NCBI GenBank assembly: GCA_025352585.1
Contig: JANXTD010000650.1
Coordinates: 1 to 9,109 of the forward strand
DNA: 9,109 nt
From: Fimbriiglobus sp.
Lineage (GTDB): Bacteria > Planctomycetota > Planctomycetia > Gemmatales > Gemmataceae
Reading direction: 5' to 3'
Shown: positions 1 through 6,791 of the stretch, piece by piece
Position numbering within the stretch: the stretch's first letter is position 1
Layout: each line of letters starts with the position of its first letter
Position numbers and translations under genes: made by a program
Notes under the pieces: generated by a model
Database searches by the model: none
Seen by the model: the letters and a program-made list of their open reading frames with translations, nothing else
Told to the model about the DNA's origin: nothing

Positions 1-1
1 G

Positions 2-487
2 ATTTCGCTGACGGAGCCGGTCAAGGCGCTGCGCGAGATGGCCCGCGTCGTCAAGCCGGGCGGGGCGGTACTCGTGCTCGAAGCCGACGAGTTCCACCAC
101 GTCGTCGTGAACTGGCCGGTGCAACTCGAACTCGCCGTGAATCAGGCCATCGCCGCCGCGACGCGGGCCGAGTACGGCACCGCCTCCGCGCTCTCGCCCG
201 CCCGCAAGGTCCGCGGCTGGCTCGCCGAGGCCGGCCTGGTCACCGGGCCGAAGCGCACCATCGCCGCCGACCGCGTCGCCCCATTCGGCCCGGCGCTGCG
301 GCGCTTCCTACGCTGTCGCTTCGCCGAGACGCGGAAGACGATCGCGCCGCACCTCTCGGCGGAGTCGTTGGCGGCGTTCGACGCGGCCACCGACCGGCGG
401 CACCCCGACTCGATCCTGTGGCGGCCCGACGCGGAACTGACGTGCTTGACGAGCCTCTTCCTTGCCCGCCGCCCAGTGGGCGCGTAG
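2..487 (+). CDS. Class I SAM-dependent methyltransferase, C-terminal part (5' end outside window)
   Basis: An open frame enters from the left edge and ends at TAG 485-487, giving 161 visible residues. Near the start it reads 'ALREMARVVKPGGAVLVLE', the post-motif III loop ('LKPGG') and following beta strand of class I methyltransferases of the UbiE/Methyltransf_11 type. The SAM-binding glycine loop (motif I) would lie upstream and is not visible. The remainder is a helical C-terminal region with no motif I recognise, so the substrate is unknown. An ATG at position 38 is in frame, but it falls inside the conserved domain (the M of 'REMARVVKPGG'), so the true start must lie upstream. The next gene starts 46 bp downstream on the same strand with its own ribosome binding site, so co-transcription is possible but not shown. 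Confidence 0.8.
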   Translation: MSLTEPVKALREMARVVKPGGAVLVLEADEFHHVVVNWPVQLELAVNQAIAAATRAEYGTASALSPARKVRGWLAEAGLVTGPKRTIAADRVAPFGPALRRFLRCRFAETRKTIAPHLSAESLAAFDAATDRRHPDSILWRPDAELTCLTSLFLARRPVGA

Positions 488-524
488 TCTTGCCGGACGT
501 TAAGCAACTCTCCCCTCAACGTTT

Positions 525-528
525 GGAG
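525..528 (+). promoter_or_regulatory. Ribosome binding site of the Gfo/Idh/MocA gene
   Basis: GGAG lies 5 nt before the ATG at 534. It supports this start for the oxidoreductase; the Rossmann-fold strand 'KVRVAIVGLG' begins only five residues after the start. Confidence 0.6.
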
Positions 529-533
529 CGATC

Positions 534-1655
534 ATGTCGGAACGCAAGGTGCGCGTGGCCATCGTCGGCCTCGGCTTCGGGGCCGAATTCATCCCCATCT
601 ACCAACACCACCCCGACGCCGAGATGGTCGCCGTCTGCCGCCGCGACGAGGCAGGCGTCAACGCCTGCGCCGACAAGTTCAACATCGCCAAGCGCTACAC
701 GCGCTACGAGGACGTGTTGAACGACCCGGACATCGACGCGGTCCACATCAACAGCCCCATCCCCGACCACGGCCCGCAAACCATCGCCGCGCTCAACGCC
801 GGTAAGCACGTCGCCTGCACCGTACCGATGGCGACCGAGAAGTCGCAGATCGAAGAAATTGTCAAGCTGCAACGCGCGACGGGGCTGGTGTACATGATGA
901 TGGAGACCGTCGTGTACGCGCGGGAGTACCTGTTCGCCAAGGGGATGTACGACCGCGGCGAACTCGGCCGCATCCAGTTCTTGCGCGGCTCGCACCAGCA
1001 GGACATGGACGGCTGGCCGAACTACTGGCCCGGCCTGCCGCCGATGTGGTACGCCACGCACTGCGTCAGCCCCTGCCTCGGCATCCTCTCGACGCCCGGC
1101 AAGCCGGCGCTCGCGTCGAGTGTCGTCTGCCACGGCTCCGGCCGCATCCGCGAGGAACTGATTCCCAAGTACGGCTCGCCGTTCGCGGTGCAGTCGGCGA
1201 CGTTCAAGATTCACGGCTCCGACGTGGTCGCCGAAGTGACTCGCTCCCTCTTCGACACCGCCCGGCAGTACCGCGAGAGCTTCGACGTGACGGCGTCCGA
1301 CGTGAGCTTCGAGTGGCAGCAGCTCGAAGGCGAGGAGCCGGTGCTCCACACCCGCGGGCTACAGGAGGCGAAGATTCCGCGGCGCGTGCCGGTGCCCGAT
1401 TACGCCGACCGGCTGCCGGAGCCGATCCGCAAGTTCACCGGCGCGATCCACGACGCGACGCACCTGAGCTTCGTGCAGGGCGGCGGCCACGGCGGCTCGC
1501 ACCCGCACCTCGCCCACAACTTCCTGATGGCGGTACTCGGCAAGCAGCCGGCGTTCCCGGACGCCCCAACGAGCGCGAACTACACCCTTGTCGGCCTGTG
1601 CGCCCACGAGTCGGCGACCGCCGGCGGAACGCGAGTCGAAATCCCGCAGTATTGA
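534..1655 (+). CDS. Gfo/Idh/MocA-family NAD(P)-dependent oxidoreductase
   Basis: This is a complete 373-aa protein, the usual length for the family, with GGAG 5 nt before ATG 534. The N-terminal Rossmann domain (about residues 5-120) opens with 'VRVAIVGLGFGAEF', a GxGxxA dinucleotide loop (G12, G14, A17), followed by the 'D-AVHINSPIPDHGPQTIAALNAGKHV' segment typical of the family. The C-terminal alpha/beta domain (about 125-373) holds H176 in 'YATHCVSP', the likely counterpart of the catalytic histidine. It ends with 'GGGHGGSHPHLAHNF' (317-330) and 'LCAHESATAGGTRVEIP', features of planctomycete-type paralogues. The usual 'EKP' motif after 'KHV-C' is replaced by T96-V97-P98, so the lysine normally implicated in catalysis is absent. 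No secretion signal is visible, so a cytoplasmic location is likely. Family members act on sugars, inositols and related polyols; the substrate here is unknown. The gene converges on the large minus-strand gene across a 95-bp gap. Confidence 0.9.
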   Translation: MSERKVRVAIVGLGFGAEFIPIYQHHPDAEMVAVCRRDEAGVNACADKFNIAKRYTRYEDVLNDPDIDAVHINSPIPDHGPQTIAALNAGKHVACTVPMATEKSQIEEIVKLQRATGLVYMMMETVVYAREYLFAKGMYDRGELGRIQFLRGSHQQDMDGWPNYWPGLPPMWYATHCVSPCLGILSTPGKPALASSVVCHGSGRIREELIPKYGSPFAVQSATFKIHGSDVVAEVTRSLFDTARQYRESFDVTASDVSFEWQQLEGEEPVLHTRGLQEAKIPRRVPVPDYADRLPEPIRKFTGAIHDATHLSFVQGGGHGGSHPHLAHNFLMAVLGKQPAFPDAPTSANYTLVGLCAHESATAGGTRVEIPQY

Positions 1656-1665
1656 CGACGAAGGC

Positions 1666-1738
1666 GATCCGTCGGCGTGAGCCGGGGGTTTCTGGGTGCT
1701 CCGAACGCCGAGAAACCCCCGGCTCACGCGGACGGCTC
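1666..1738. repeat. Long inverted repeat between convergent genes; possible bidirectional terminator or dispersed palindrome
   Basis: The arms 1675-1693 and 1711-1729 are perfect 19-nt reverse complements with a 17-nt spacer. Pairing continues outwards to 1666/1738 with mismatches at 1674/1730 and 1668/1736, and part of the spacer can pair too (GGTG/CGCC). It fills most of the 95-bp gap between two convergent stops (1655 and 1751), where a terminator serving both strands is expected. No clean T-tract follows the stem on either strand, so a canonical intrinsic terminator is uncertain. The symmetric core could instead belong to a dispersed REP-like family; copy number cannot be tested here. Confidence 0.7.
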
Positions 1739-1750
1739 CGCCTGACACCC

Positions 1751-4700
1751 CTACTTCGCGCGCTCCAACTCGACATAGTCGTCGTCCGACTTGTCGTCGG
1801 GGACGGTCGCCTTGGCGGGCCTCGACTTCGGGTTGGTCCGAACTTTGAGCCGATCCGGGGTCGTGAATTCGTACACGCTCAACTCGACCTTGCCGTCCGC
1901 GCCGCGCTCGTCGAAGGTTTTCGCGGCGGTGTCGATCTTGATGATCTCTCGGGGCGGCAGGGTGACCGGCTCCTTACCGGGCACATTCGAGACCTTCAGG
2001 CGGATCAGTTTGCCGTCGAAAGTCACCTCCAAGTTCGCCTGGTCGAAGGCCTCCTTCGCGGGCCCTTTCAAGAGCTTCGACTTGGTGAACGTGACTCGCC
2101 AGGTGCCCTGGAACGGCTTCAACTCTTCGAGGTCGATTTCGACCTCCTTCGCCGGCAGCGGCTTGCCGGCGACCGCCCCGCTGCGCAACTCGGTGTCGAG
2201 CGCCTTAGTCGGCTCGACCTTGGGGGCGTTCTTGTCGAAGTCGGTGAGGCTCTCGCCGCCGGCGCGGGTGACCATCGCCATGAACAGCTTGGGGTCGGTC
2301 CCCTCCTTCACGAAGCGTACCGAGCCGTCGGCCATCAGGGCGTAAGTGCCGCGCTTGCCGTCGGGCAGGCGGTGCGTGAACGCGGCCATCGGGTTCGACT
2401 CGTCGATGCCGACGTTCGTCGCCCCGCCGCCGGCGATCCAGGGGCGGGCGGTGCCGGGGGCCGCTTGCAACAGGTAGATCGTGTTCGACATGCCGTCCTT
2501 GACCTCCTCGGGCTTCGAGCCCCAACTGTAGCCGGTGATGCCGACCTTCTTGGCCATCTCCGGGTCGGCGGGGTCGTAGTAGCCGGCGTCCATACCGAGG
2601 CCGGCCGGGGCGACGTAGTTGGTCGCGCCGAGCGACCGGCCGGGGGCCAGCGGGTGCGTCGCCCGCCACGTCTCTTGCGGGTAGTACGGCACGAGGAATT
2701 CCGGCACCCACGCCTCGCCGGCGTTGATGTTCTCCTTGGCGTACCACGGGAACTTCTTGTCCTGGATCTGGTTCCGCAGCGGCCCCTGGCCGATGTAAGG
2801 CAGCAGGTCGACGAAGAAGCTGCAACGCTGCTCCGGCGGGTAGGCCAGGCGGTAGCGGGTGTCGCTGGGCTCGCGGTCCAAAGTCCCGCGCGGGTACGGC
2901 TTCTTGCCGTCTTGCAGCTTCGCGGAGACGTTGGCGAGCCGGTGCCACTCGATCTCGCCGGTCAGCACACTCATGCGGCCCTTCATCATGCTCGCCACCC
3001 GCGTGATTTGCGGGGCGATCAGGGTGCGGTACTTCTCCTCGGGCCACTTCATCGTGCCGTTGATCGTCAGCAGCCGGTCCGACAAGTTGATCTCGACCAG
3101 CCCGGTGTTGGGCGCGTTGCCCGTGCCGTCGGCCGGGTTGCCGCCCGTCCCGCCGGGGAAGGTGCCCCCGCCCGTCCCGCCGGGGAAGGTGCTGCCACTC
3201 TCGCCACCGGTCGCCCCGCGGGAGAGAGTGCCGGGACTCGTCGGGCTGACTTCCGAGCCGCCCGGATTCATGGGGTTGCCGCCCTGGCCGGACCCGGTGT
3301 TGTCCTTAACTTGGGTGCGGGTGCCCATCGTCAGGTCGATCAGCGGCGTCGCGATTTTCAGGCCCGGCAGGATCGCCTCGGTGACCGTCTTCTTGGCGTC
3401 GTCGTCGCTGACGAATTCGAGGGCGATCTCGACGTTGCCCTTCTCCTGTGTCACCTGATTCACCACGCCGCCAACCATCTGCACGCGGGCGAGGAGTCCC
3501 GCGACGCTGCTCCCGGTCTGCTGGTACATTTGCTGAAACTGCCGGCCGTTGAACACGCGCTGGTCGAGCTTCTCCGCGTAGACCACGGCCGGCGGGTCGT
3601 TCTCGTTCTCCTCGAGCAGGTTCAACATCTTCTTGAGCGGCGGGTCGATGGTGCGGTAGGTCGGCACCGTCGTAAACAGCCGGCGCTGCGGGCCGGGCCG
3701 TGGGGTCGCGCCGCCCGAACCCGCCGTCGGGCTGGAGGGGGGGGCGGTCGGGCCGGGCATCGTCGGCGCCGGGGTCTGGAGGAGGGTCACCGCCGGGGCC
3801 GCCGCGCCGTCGGCGCGATTCGGCGTCGTGCCCATCGGCCGGCCCGGCCCGCTGGGGGTCAGGCCGCCGGGGCTTGTGGCGGGCGGCGGCGGGGGGGGCT
3901 GTTCCGTCGTCATCTCGGACTTGAACGGCGGGAAGCCGCTGTCGCTGAGGTCCTCGAGGTAGCGCTCCAGGGTCACGAGGTCGCCAATCACGAGGGTCTG
4001 CGAGTCGAGGACGCAGACGCCGTACTGCTTCTTCGCGGCAGCATCCTTGTCGGCCTGCGACTGCGGCGGCAACTCGAGGCCGACCATCTTGGTCAGGGTC
4101 CGCGTCGCGAAGGCCTGCGAGACCGCGTCCACGAAGGCGTTCGACTTCAGCAGGAACATCTCCTTGCCGCGCTTGACGCCGTTGGGCAGCTTGCCGTCCT
4201 TCAAGCTCATCAGGAACGCCGTCTCGTCGAACGGCGTCTTGGTGCGGAAGACGCCGAAGGTGTCGCGGTCGGGTCCGACGACGCAGTGGATGTACGTGGC
4301 GAGGGTCTCCGCGCCGAAGGTCATCGAGTTGCGGAACAGGTCCTTGATCTTGGTGTCGAACAGGGCGTTGGCCAGGGGCGTGGCGTGCGAGTTGAGGCGG
4401 TCGAAGTTGACGCGGTAGACCGCCGTCGTCTCGTTGGGCAGCAGGTTCGTCACGTCCTTCAACTTGCCGTTCGGCTTGGGCGGCGGCGTCGGGCCGCCGG
4501 CCGTGACGCCGGGGTTGCCGTCGGCGGTCGCCCCGACGGCCGGGGCGGTCGTCGTCGATCCGCCCGTCGCCGGCTTGGCCGCGGTCGAGTTGGTCGCGGT
4601 GTTGGGGGCCGGCTTGTCGTCGCCCCCCATCAGGAAGACGCCCGCGACGACCAGCAGCACGATGGCGAGCGCGCCGACGCCCGCCCCGGCGTAGATGAGC

Positions 4701-4891
4701 GTCTTGTTGCCCTTCTTCGCGGCCTTCTTGCCCTTCTTGGGCGCGTCGCCGTCCTCGTCAGGCGGCTCGGGGACGACGAACTTGTACTTACACTTCGGGC
4801 ACTCGGTCTTCTTGCCGATCAGCGAGCTGTTGCGAATCGGGACGCTCGCCTCGCAACTCGGGCAATCGACGTTGTAACGGATGTTCGCCAT
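1751..4891 (-). CDS. Zinc-ribbon, membrane-anchored DUF1559-type protein with C-terminal TIGR03067-like domain
   Basis: This is a 1046-aa protein read from ATG 4889-4891 to TAG 1751-1753. Residues 10-34 hold two CxxC pairs (C10/C13, C31/C34), a small zinc ribbon of the MJ0042 type. A Lys-rich stretch (52-63) precedes one hydrophobic helix (about 65-88), then a Ser/Thr/Ala/Pro linker (93-140). Residues 145-325 and 405-525 are folded-looking regions I do not recognise, separated by a Pro-rich linker (331-403). A Gly-rich linker with a repeated 'TFPGGTGGG' unit spans 530-597. Residues 680-885 resemble DUF1559: 'FFVDLLPYIGQGPLRNQI', 'GATNYVAPAGLG', 'VKDGMSNTIYLLQA' and 'TYALMADGSVRFVKEG'. Residues 918-1043 ('LKPFQGTWRVTF', 'YEFTTPDRLKVR') resemble TIGR03067. 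The expected topology is a cytoplasmic ribbon with the bulk outside the inner membrane. DUF1559 proteins usually start with a prepilin-like leader, which is absent here. Function is unknown; a surface or structural role is inference. Confidence 0.85.
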   Translation of the reverse strand: MANIRYNVDCPSCEASVPIRNSSLIGKKTECPKCKYKFVVPEPPDEDGDAPKKGKKAAKKGNKTLIYAGAGVGALAIVLLVVAGVFLMGGDDKPAPNTATNSTAAKPATGGSTTTAPAVGATADGNPGVTAGGPTPPPKPNGKLKDVTNLLPNETTAVYRVNFDRLNSHATPLANALFDTKIKDLFRNSMTFGAETLATYIHCVVGPDRDTFGVFRTKTPFDETAFLMSLKDGKLPNGVKRGKEMFLLKSNAFVDAVSQAFATRTLTKMVGLELPPQSQADKDAAAKKQYGVCVLDSQTLVIGDLVTLERYLEDLSDSGFPPFKSEMTTEQPPPPPPATSPGGLTPSGPGRPMGTTPNRADGAAAPAVTLLQTPAPTMPGPTAPPSSPTAGSGGATPRPGPQRRLFTTVPTYRTIDPPLKKMLNLLEENENDPPAVVYAEKLDQRVFNGRQFQQMYQQTGSSVAGLLARVQMVGGVVNQVTQEKGNVEIALEFVSDDDAKKTVTEAILPGLKIATPLIDLTMGTRTQVKDNTGSGQGGNPMNPGGSEVSPTSPGTLSRGATGGESGSTFPGGTGGGTFPGGTGGNPADGTGNAPNTGLVEINLSDRLLTINGTMKWPEEKYRTLIAPQITRVASMMKGRMSVLTGEIEWHRLANVSAKLQDGKKPYPRGTLDREPSDTRYRLAYPPEQRCSFFVDLLPYIGQGPLRNQIQDKKFPWYAKENINAGEAWVPEFLVPYYPQETWRATHPLAPGRSLGATNYVAPAGLGMDAGYYDPADPEMAKKVGITGYSWGSKPEEVKDGMSNTIYLLQAAPGTARPWIAGGGATNVGIDESNPMAAFTHRLPDGKRGTYALMADGSVRFVKEGTDPKLFMAMVTRAGGESLTDFDKNAPKVEPTKALDTELRSGAVAGKPLPAKEVEIDLEELKPFQGTWRVTFTKSKLLKGPAKEAFDQANLEVTFDGKLIRLKVSNVPGKEPVTLPPREIIKIDTAAKTFDERGADGKVELSVYEFTTPDRLKVRTNPKSRPAKATVPDDKSDDDYVELERAK
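3141..3192. repeat. Two-copy direct repeat, 27-bp period, in the Gly-rich linker
   Basis: The 25-nt segments 3141-3165 and 3168-3192 are identical, with a 27-bp period. On the minus strand they encode two copies of 'TFPGGTGG' (about residues 568-583) within the Gly-rich linker. The period is a multiple of three, so copy-number change would keep the frame and only alter linker length. Confidence 0.85.
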
Positions 4892-5234
4892 GAGCTACCC
4901 CAGGCAACCGCCTCGACGATTGCGGACCAGACATTCGGATCGCGTCGGGTCATCGTAACAAGTGGCTACGCCAGACGCCAAAGCCAATTTCGCCCCGCGG
5001 CGACCGGCGGGCCGCGTGCCGCCGGCACGACCGTCGCGCGGCCAGTCGCCGCACCCGAGACTTGCCTGGGGTTGCCGGCCGAATATGTTTGCGAAGTCGT
5101 GCCGGCGGGCCGCGAGAAATTCGCCAGCGACTGTCCGAGTTTTTTCACGCGCCGCCGCGGCACCGCCATAAGCTAATCGGCGGGACTACCGACACAAACT
5201 GCGGACGACGCCGCGCTCCGGGAGCAGACGCCAC
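4892..5234. other. 343-bp divergent intergenic region, no convincing gene
   Basis: The region separates the minus-strand DUF1559-type gene from the plus-strand hydrolase and should hold promoters for both. It is less uniformly GC-rich than the genes, with AT-richer patches at 4951-4962, 4981-4990, 5083-5092 and a T-run at 5139-5144. A 13-nt direct repeat occurs at 5004-5016 and 5102-5114, and a 6-bp stem with a 3-nt loop at 5015-5029; both could be chance in such GC-rich DNA. Two short open frames (plus 4962-5171, minus 4966-5169) overlap each other in opposite directions. Neither has recognisable motifs, so I do not call them. Confidence 0.5.
4952..4981 (-). promoter_or_regulatory. Weak sigma70-like promoter candidate for the DUF1559-type gene
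   Basis: On the minus strand, TTGGCG (4976-4981) and TACGAT (4952-4957) are separated by 18 nt, each matching four of six consensus positions. The -10 box lies about 60 nt upstream of the ATG at 4891. Matches of this quality occur by chance and planctomycete promoters are poorly defined, so this is only a candidate. Confidence 0.2.
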
Positions 5235-6083
5235 ATGGCCGGATTGAAGGGGATATTCGAGCGGTTCCGCCCGAAGGCCTACGGCCGACGCCCCCCGCTG
5301 ATCCTGGTCAACGGCCTGGCGGAGCAGACCGAGTCGTGGTTCCGCAACCGCCGCTTCTGGTCGCGCTACTTCGAGGTGTTCGCGCCGAACATCATGATCT
5401 ACGACGGCGAGGTCATCCAGGGCCGGATGGAGCAGAAGCTCCCCATCTCCATCGACTTCCTCGTCGGCCAACTGCACACCTACTTGACGCAGTTCGTCCA
5501 GACGCCGCCGTACAACCTCTGCTCGAGCAGCCTGGGCGGCAAGGTCGCCGTCGAGTTCGCCGCGAAGTACCCCGAACTCGTCCACCGCATGGTCCTACTC
5601 TGCCCGTCCGGCATGGGCGACAAGGAGCAACTGCCCATCATGGAGGGGATCAAGGGCGGGGCCAAGTCGATGGGCAACGTCGTCAAGAGCGCCTTCCACA
5701 ACGTCCGCACCGCCGACCGCGGCATGCTCAACTTTTACGTCAAGGCGATCGACAACCGCAGGTGGAAGAAGGGATTGTTGCGCACCGTGAACGGCACCCT
5801 TGAGCACACCGTGCGCGAGCGCCTCAAGGACGTGCGCGCTGAAACCTTACTCGTGACGGGCGAGGAGGACAAAATCTGTGACCCTAAAACGGCCGAAGAC
5901 GCGGCACATGATTTGCCTAACGGTCACTTCCTGGCCATCCCCCATTGTGGGCACGCGCCGCAGATCGAGAAGCACTGGCTGATCAACCGCCTCGTGACGC
6001 ACTTCCTGACCTCCGCCAAGCCGACCGCCCACCCGCGCTGGACCCAACTCCTCTTGTCGAAACCGAGCCGAGTCGCCAAATGA
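5235..6083 (+). CDS. Alpha/beta-hydrolase fold protein
   Basis: This is a complete 282-aa protein starting at ATG 5235, with GGAG (5221-5224) 10 nt upstream. The order of elements fits the alpha/beta-hydrolase fold. 'PPLILVNGLAEQTESW' (20-35) is the strand plus oxyanion loop, with NG where HG is usual. 'NLCSSSLGGKVAVEFAAKYPE' (94-114, less its final residues a standard nucleophile elbow) places the nucleophile at S99. The acid is probably D212 in 'TGEEDKICDP', and the base H240 in 'IPHCGHAPQIEKHW'. The elbow reads S-x-S-x-G-G rather than G-x-S-x-G-G. There is no signal peptide or membrane helix, so it is probably cytoplasmic. The stop overlaps the methyltransferase start (ATGA), so the two are almost certainly translationally coupled. 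A lipase, esterase, thioesterase or acyltransferase role is possible; the substrate is unknown. A lid-like helical insertion spans roughly 130-195. Confidence 0.88.
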   Translation: MAGLKGIFERFRPKAYGRRPPLILVNGLAEQTESWFRNRRFWSRYFEVFAPNIMIYDGEVIQGRMEQKLPISIDFLVGQLHTYLTQFVQTPPYNLCSSSLGGKVAVEFAAKYPELVHRMVLLCPSGMGDKEQLPIMEGIKGGAKSMGNVVKSAFHNVRTADRGMLNFYVKAIDNRRWKKGLLRTVNGTLEHTVRERLKDVRAETLLVTGEEDKICDPKTAEDAAHDLPNGHFLAIPHCGHAPQIEKHWLINRLVTHFLTSAKPTAHPRWTQLLLSKPSRVAK

Positions 6084-6712
6084 ACTCACCCGCCAACGCC
6101 CCGAAAAGCCCCACCAAGCCCGCGTCGCCCGACTGGTGGCTGATGATCCGCAAATTCTTCCAGCACGGCACCACCATCGCCTCGTTCGCCCCGAGCTCGC
6201 GCTTCCTGGCGCGGAAGATCCTCAAGGGCATCGACTACGAGTCGGCGCGCTGCATCGTGGAACTCGGCGCGGGCACCGGGCCGATCACGAAGGAACTCGT
6301 CAGCCGCGTCCGGCCGCACACGCGGCTCGTCATCGTCGAGCGCGACCCGGACTTCTGCAAGCGCCTGCGGACCCGCTTCGCCTACGCGCCCAACGCCGAG
6401 ATCATCGAGGGCGACGCGGCCCACATCGACCAACTCCTTGCCGACCGCGGCATCACCCACGTCGATCACATCGTCTCGGGCCTGCCGCTGCCGTCGTTCC
6501 CCGCGGAAGTCCGCGACGCGATCATCGCCAGCTCGGCACGCGCCCTCGGCGAGCACGGCACCTTCCGCCAACTCACCTACATGCCGCTGGTTTACTGGCA
6601 ATTCTACCGCGGCTACTTCGAGGACGTGCAGTTCCAACTGGTGCCGCTGAACATCCCGCCGGCCGGCGTCTACGTCTGCCTGAAGTACAAGCTCGTCCGC
6701 GTCGCCGCCTGA
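6080..6712 (+). CDS. PmtA-like phospholipid N-methyltransferase (class I SAM methyltransferase)
   Basis: This is a 210-aa protein starting at ATG 6080, which shares bases with the hydrolase stop TGA (6081-6083). An in-frame ATG at 5945 lies deep inside the hydrolase gene and is unlikely to be used. After a Pro/Lys-rich N-terminus, 'TTIASFAPSSRFLARKIL' (31-48) is typical of bacterial phospholipid N-methyltransferases (COG3963). 'IVELGAGTGPITKEL' (59-73) is SAM motif I, E87 in 'LVIVERDP' ends strand 2, and D112 in 'IIEGDA' contacts adenine in relatives. 'HIVSGLPLPSFP' (130-141) is the motif IV region. The C-terminus, 'NIPPAGVYVCLKYK' (191-204), also fits that family. Relatives methylate phosphatidylethanolamine towards phosphatidylcholine, or adenine in rRNA (KsgA), which is more distant. 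The lipid assignment is by family resemblance. The adjacent hydrolase and GH3 genes leave open a different amine-bearing lipid as substrate. Confidence 0.85.
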   Translation: MNSPANAPKSPTKPASPDWWLMIRKFFQHGTTIASFAPSSRFLARKILKGIDYESARCIVELGAGTGPITKELVSRVRPHTRLVIVERDPDFCKRLRTRFAYAPNAEIIEGDAAHIDQLLADRGITHVDHIVSGLPLPSFPAEVRDAIIASSARALGEHGTFRQLTYMPLVYWQFYRGYFEDVQFQLVPLNIPPAGVYVCLKYKLVRVAA

Positions 6713-6735
6713 GTCGGTCCCGACGCCTCAACCCT

Positions 6736-6764
6736 GAAGCCTCGCCCACGCCGGGCGGGGCTTC
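6736..6764 (+). terminator. 12-bp hairpin between methyltransferase and GH3 genes; attenuator or processing site candidate
   Basis: The arms 6736-6747 and 6753-6764 form a 12-bp stem (one U-G wobble) around the 5-nt loop ACGCC, within the 79-bp gap between the methyltransferase stop and the GH3 start. There is no T-tract downstream, so full termination is doubtful. It may cause partial termination, or protect the 3' end of the hydrolase/methyltransferase message and so separate expression of GH3 from the upstream pair. Confidence 0.5.
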
Positions 6765-6779
6765 GACCGTGACGGCCCC

Positions 6780-6783
6780 GAGG
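6780..6783 (+). promoter_or_regulatory. Ribosome binding site of the GH3 gene
   Basis: GAGG lies 8 nt before the ATG at 6792 and supports that start. It is outside the hairpin at 6736-6764 and so is not sequestered by that stem. Confidence 0.55.
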
Positions 6784-6791
6784 ATTCGCCG

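Noticed and set aside
516..1349. Minus-strand open frame of 277 codons opposite the oxidoreductase gene
   Set aside because: It is antisense to a clear Gfo/Idh/MocA gene and its translation is a Val/Arg/Ala/His-rich shadow without motifs.
4962..5171. Short open frames on both strands in the divergent gap (plus 69 codons, minus 4966-5169 67 codons)
   Set aside because: They overlap in opposite directions, lack a ribosome binding site or recognisable motif, and are Ala/Arg/Pro-rich as expected by chance at this GC content.
1046..5176. Very long plus-strand open frame (1376 codons) opposite the large minus-strand gene
   Set aside because: Its translation is Arg/Ala/Gly/Val/Leu-rich with no domain, it starts inside the oxidoreductase gene, and the minus strand of the same DNA encodes clear domains. 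Such open antisense frames are expected in GC-rich coding DNA.
5945..6079. Upstream ATG extending the PmtA-like methyltransferase by 45 codons
   Set aside because: The extension lies inside the hydrolase gene and translates to low-complexity sequence. The ATGA overlap at 6080 gives a normal family length and typical translational coupling.
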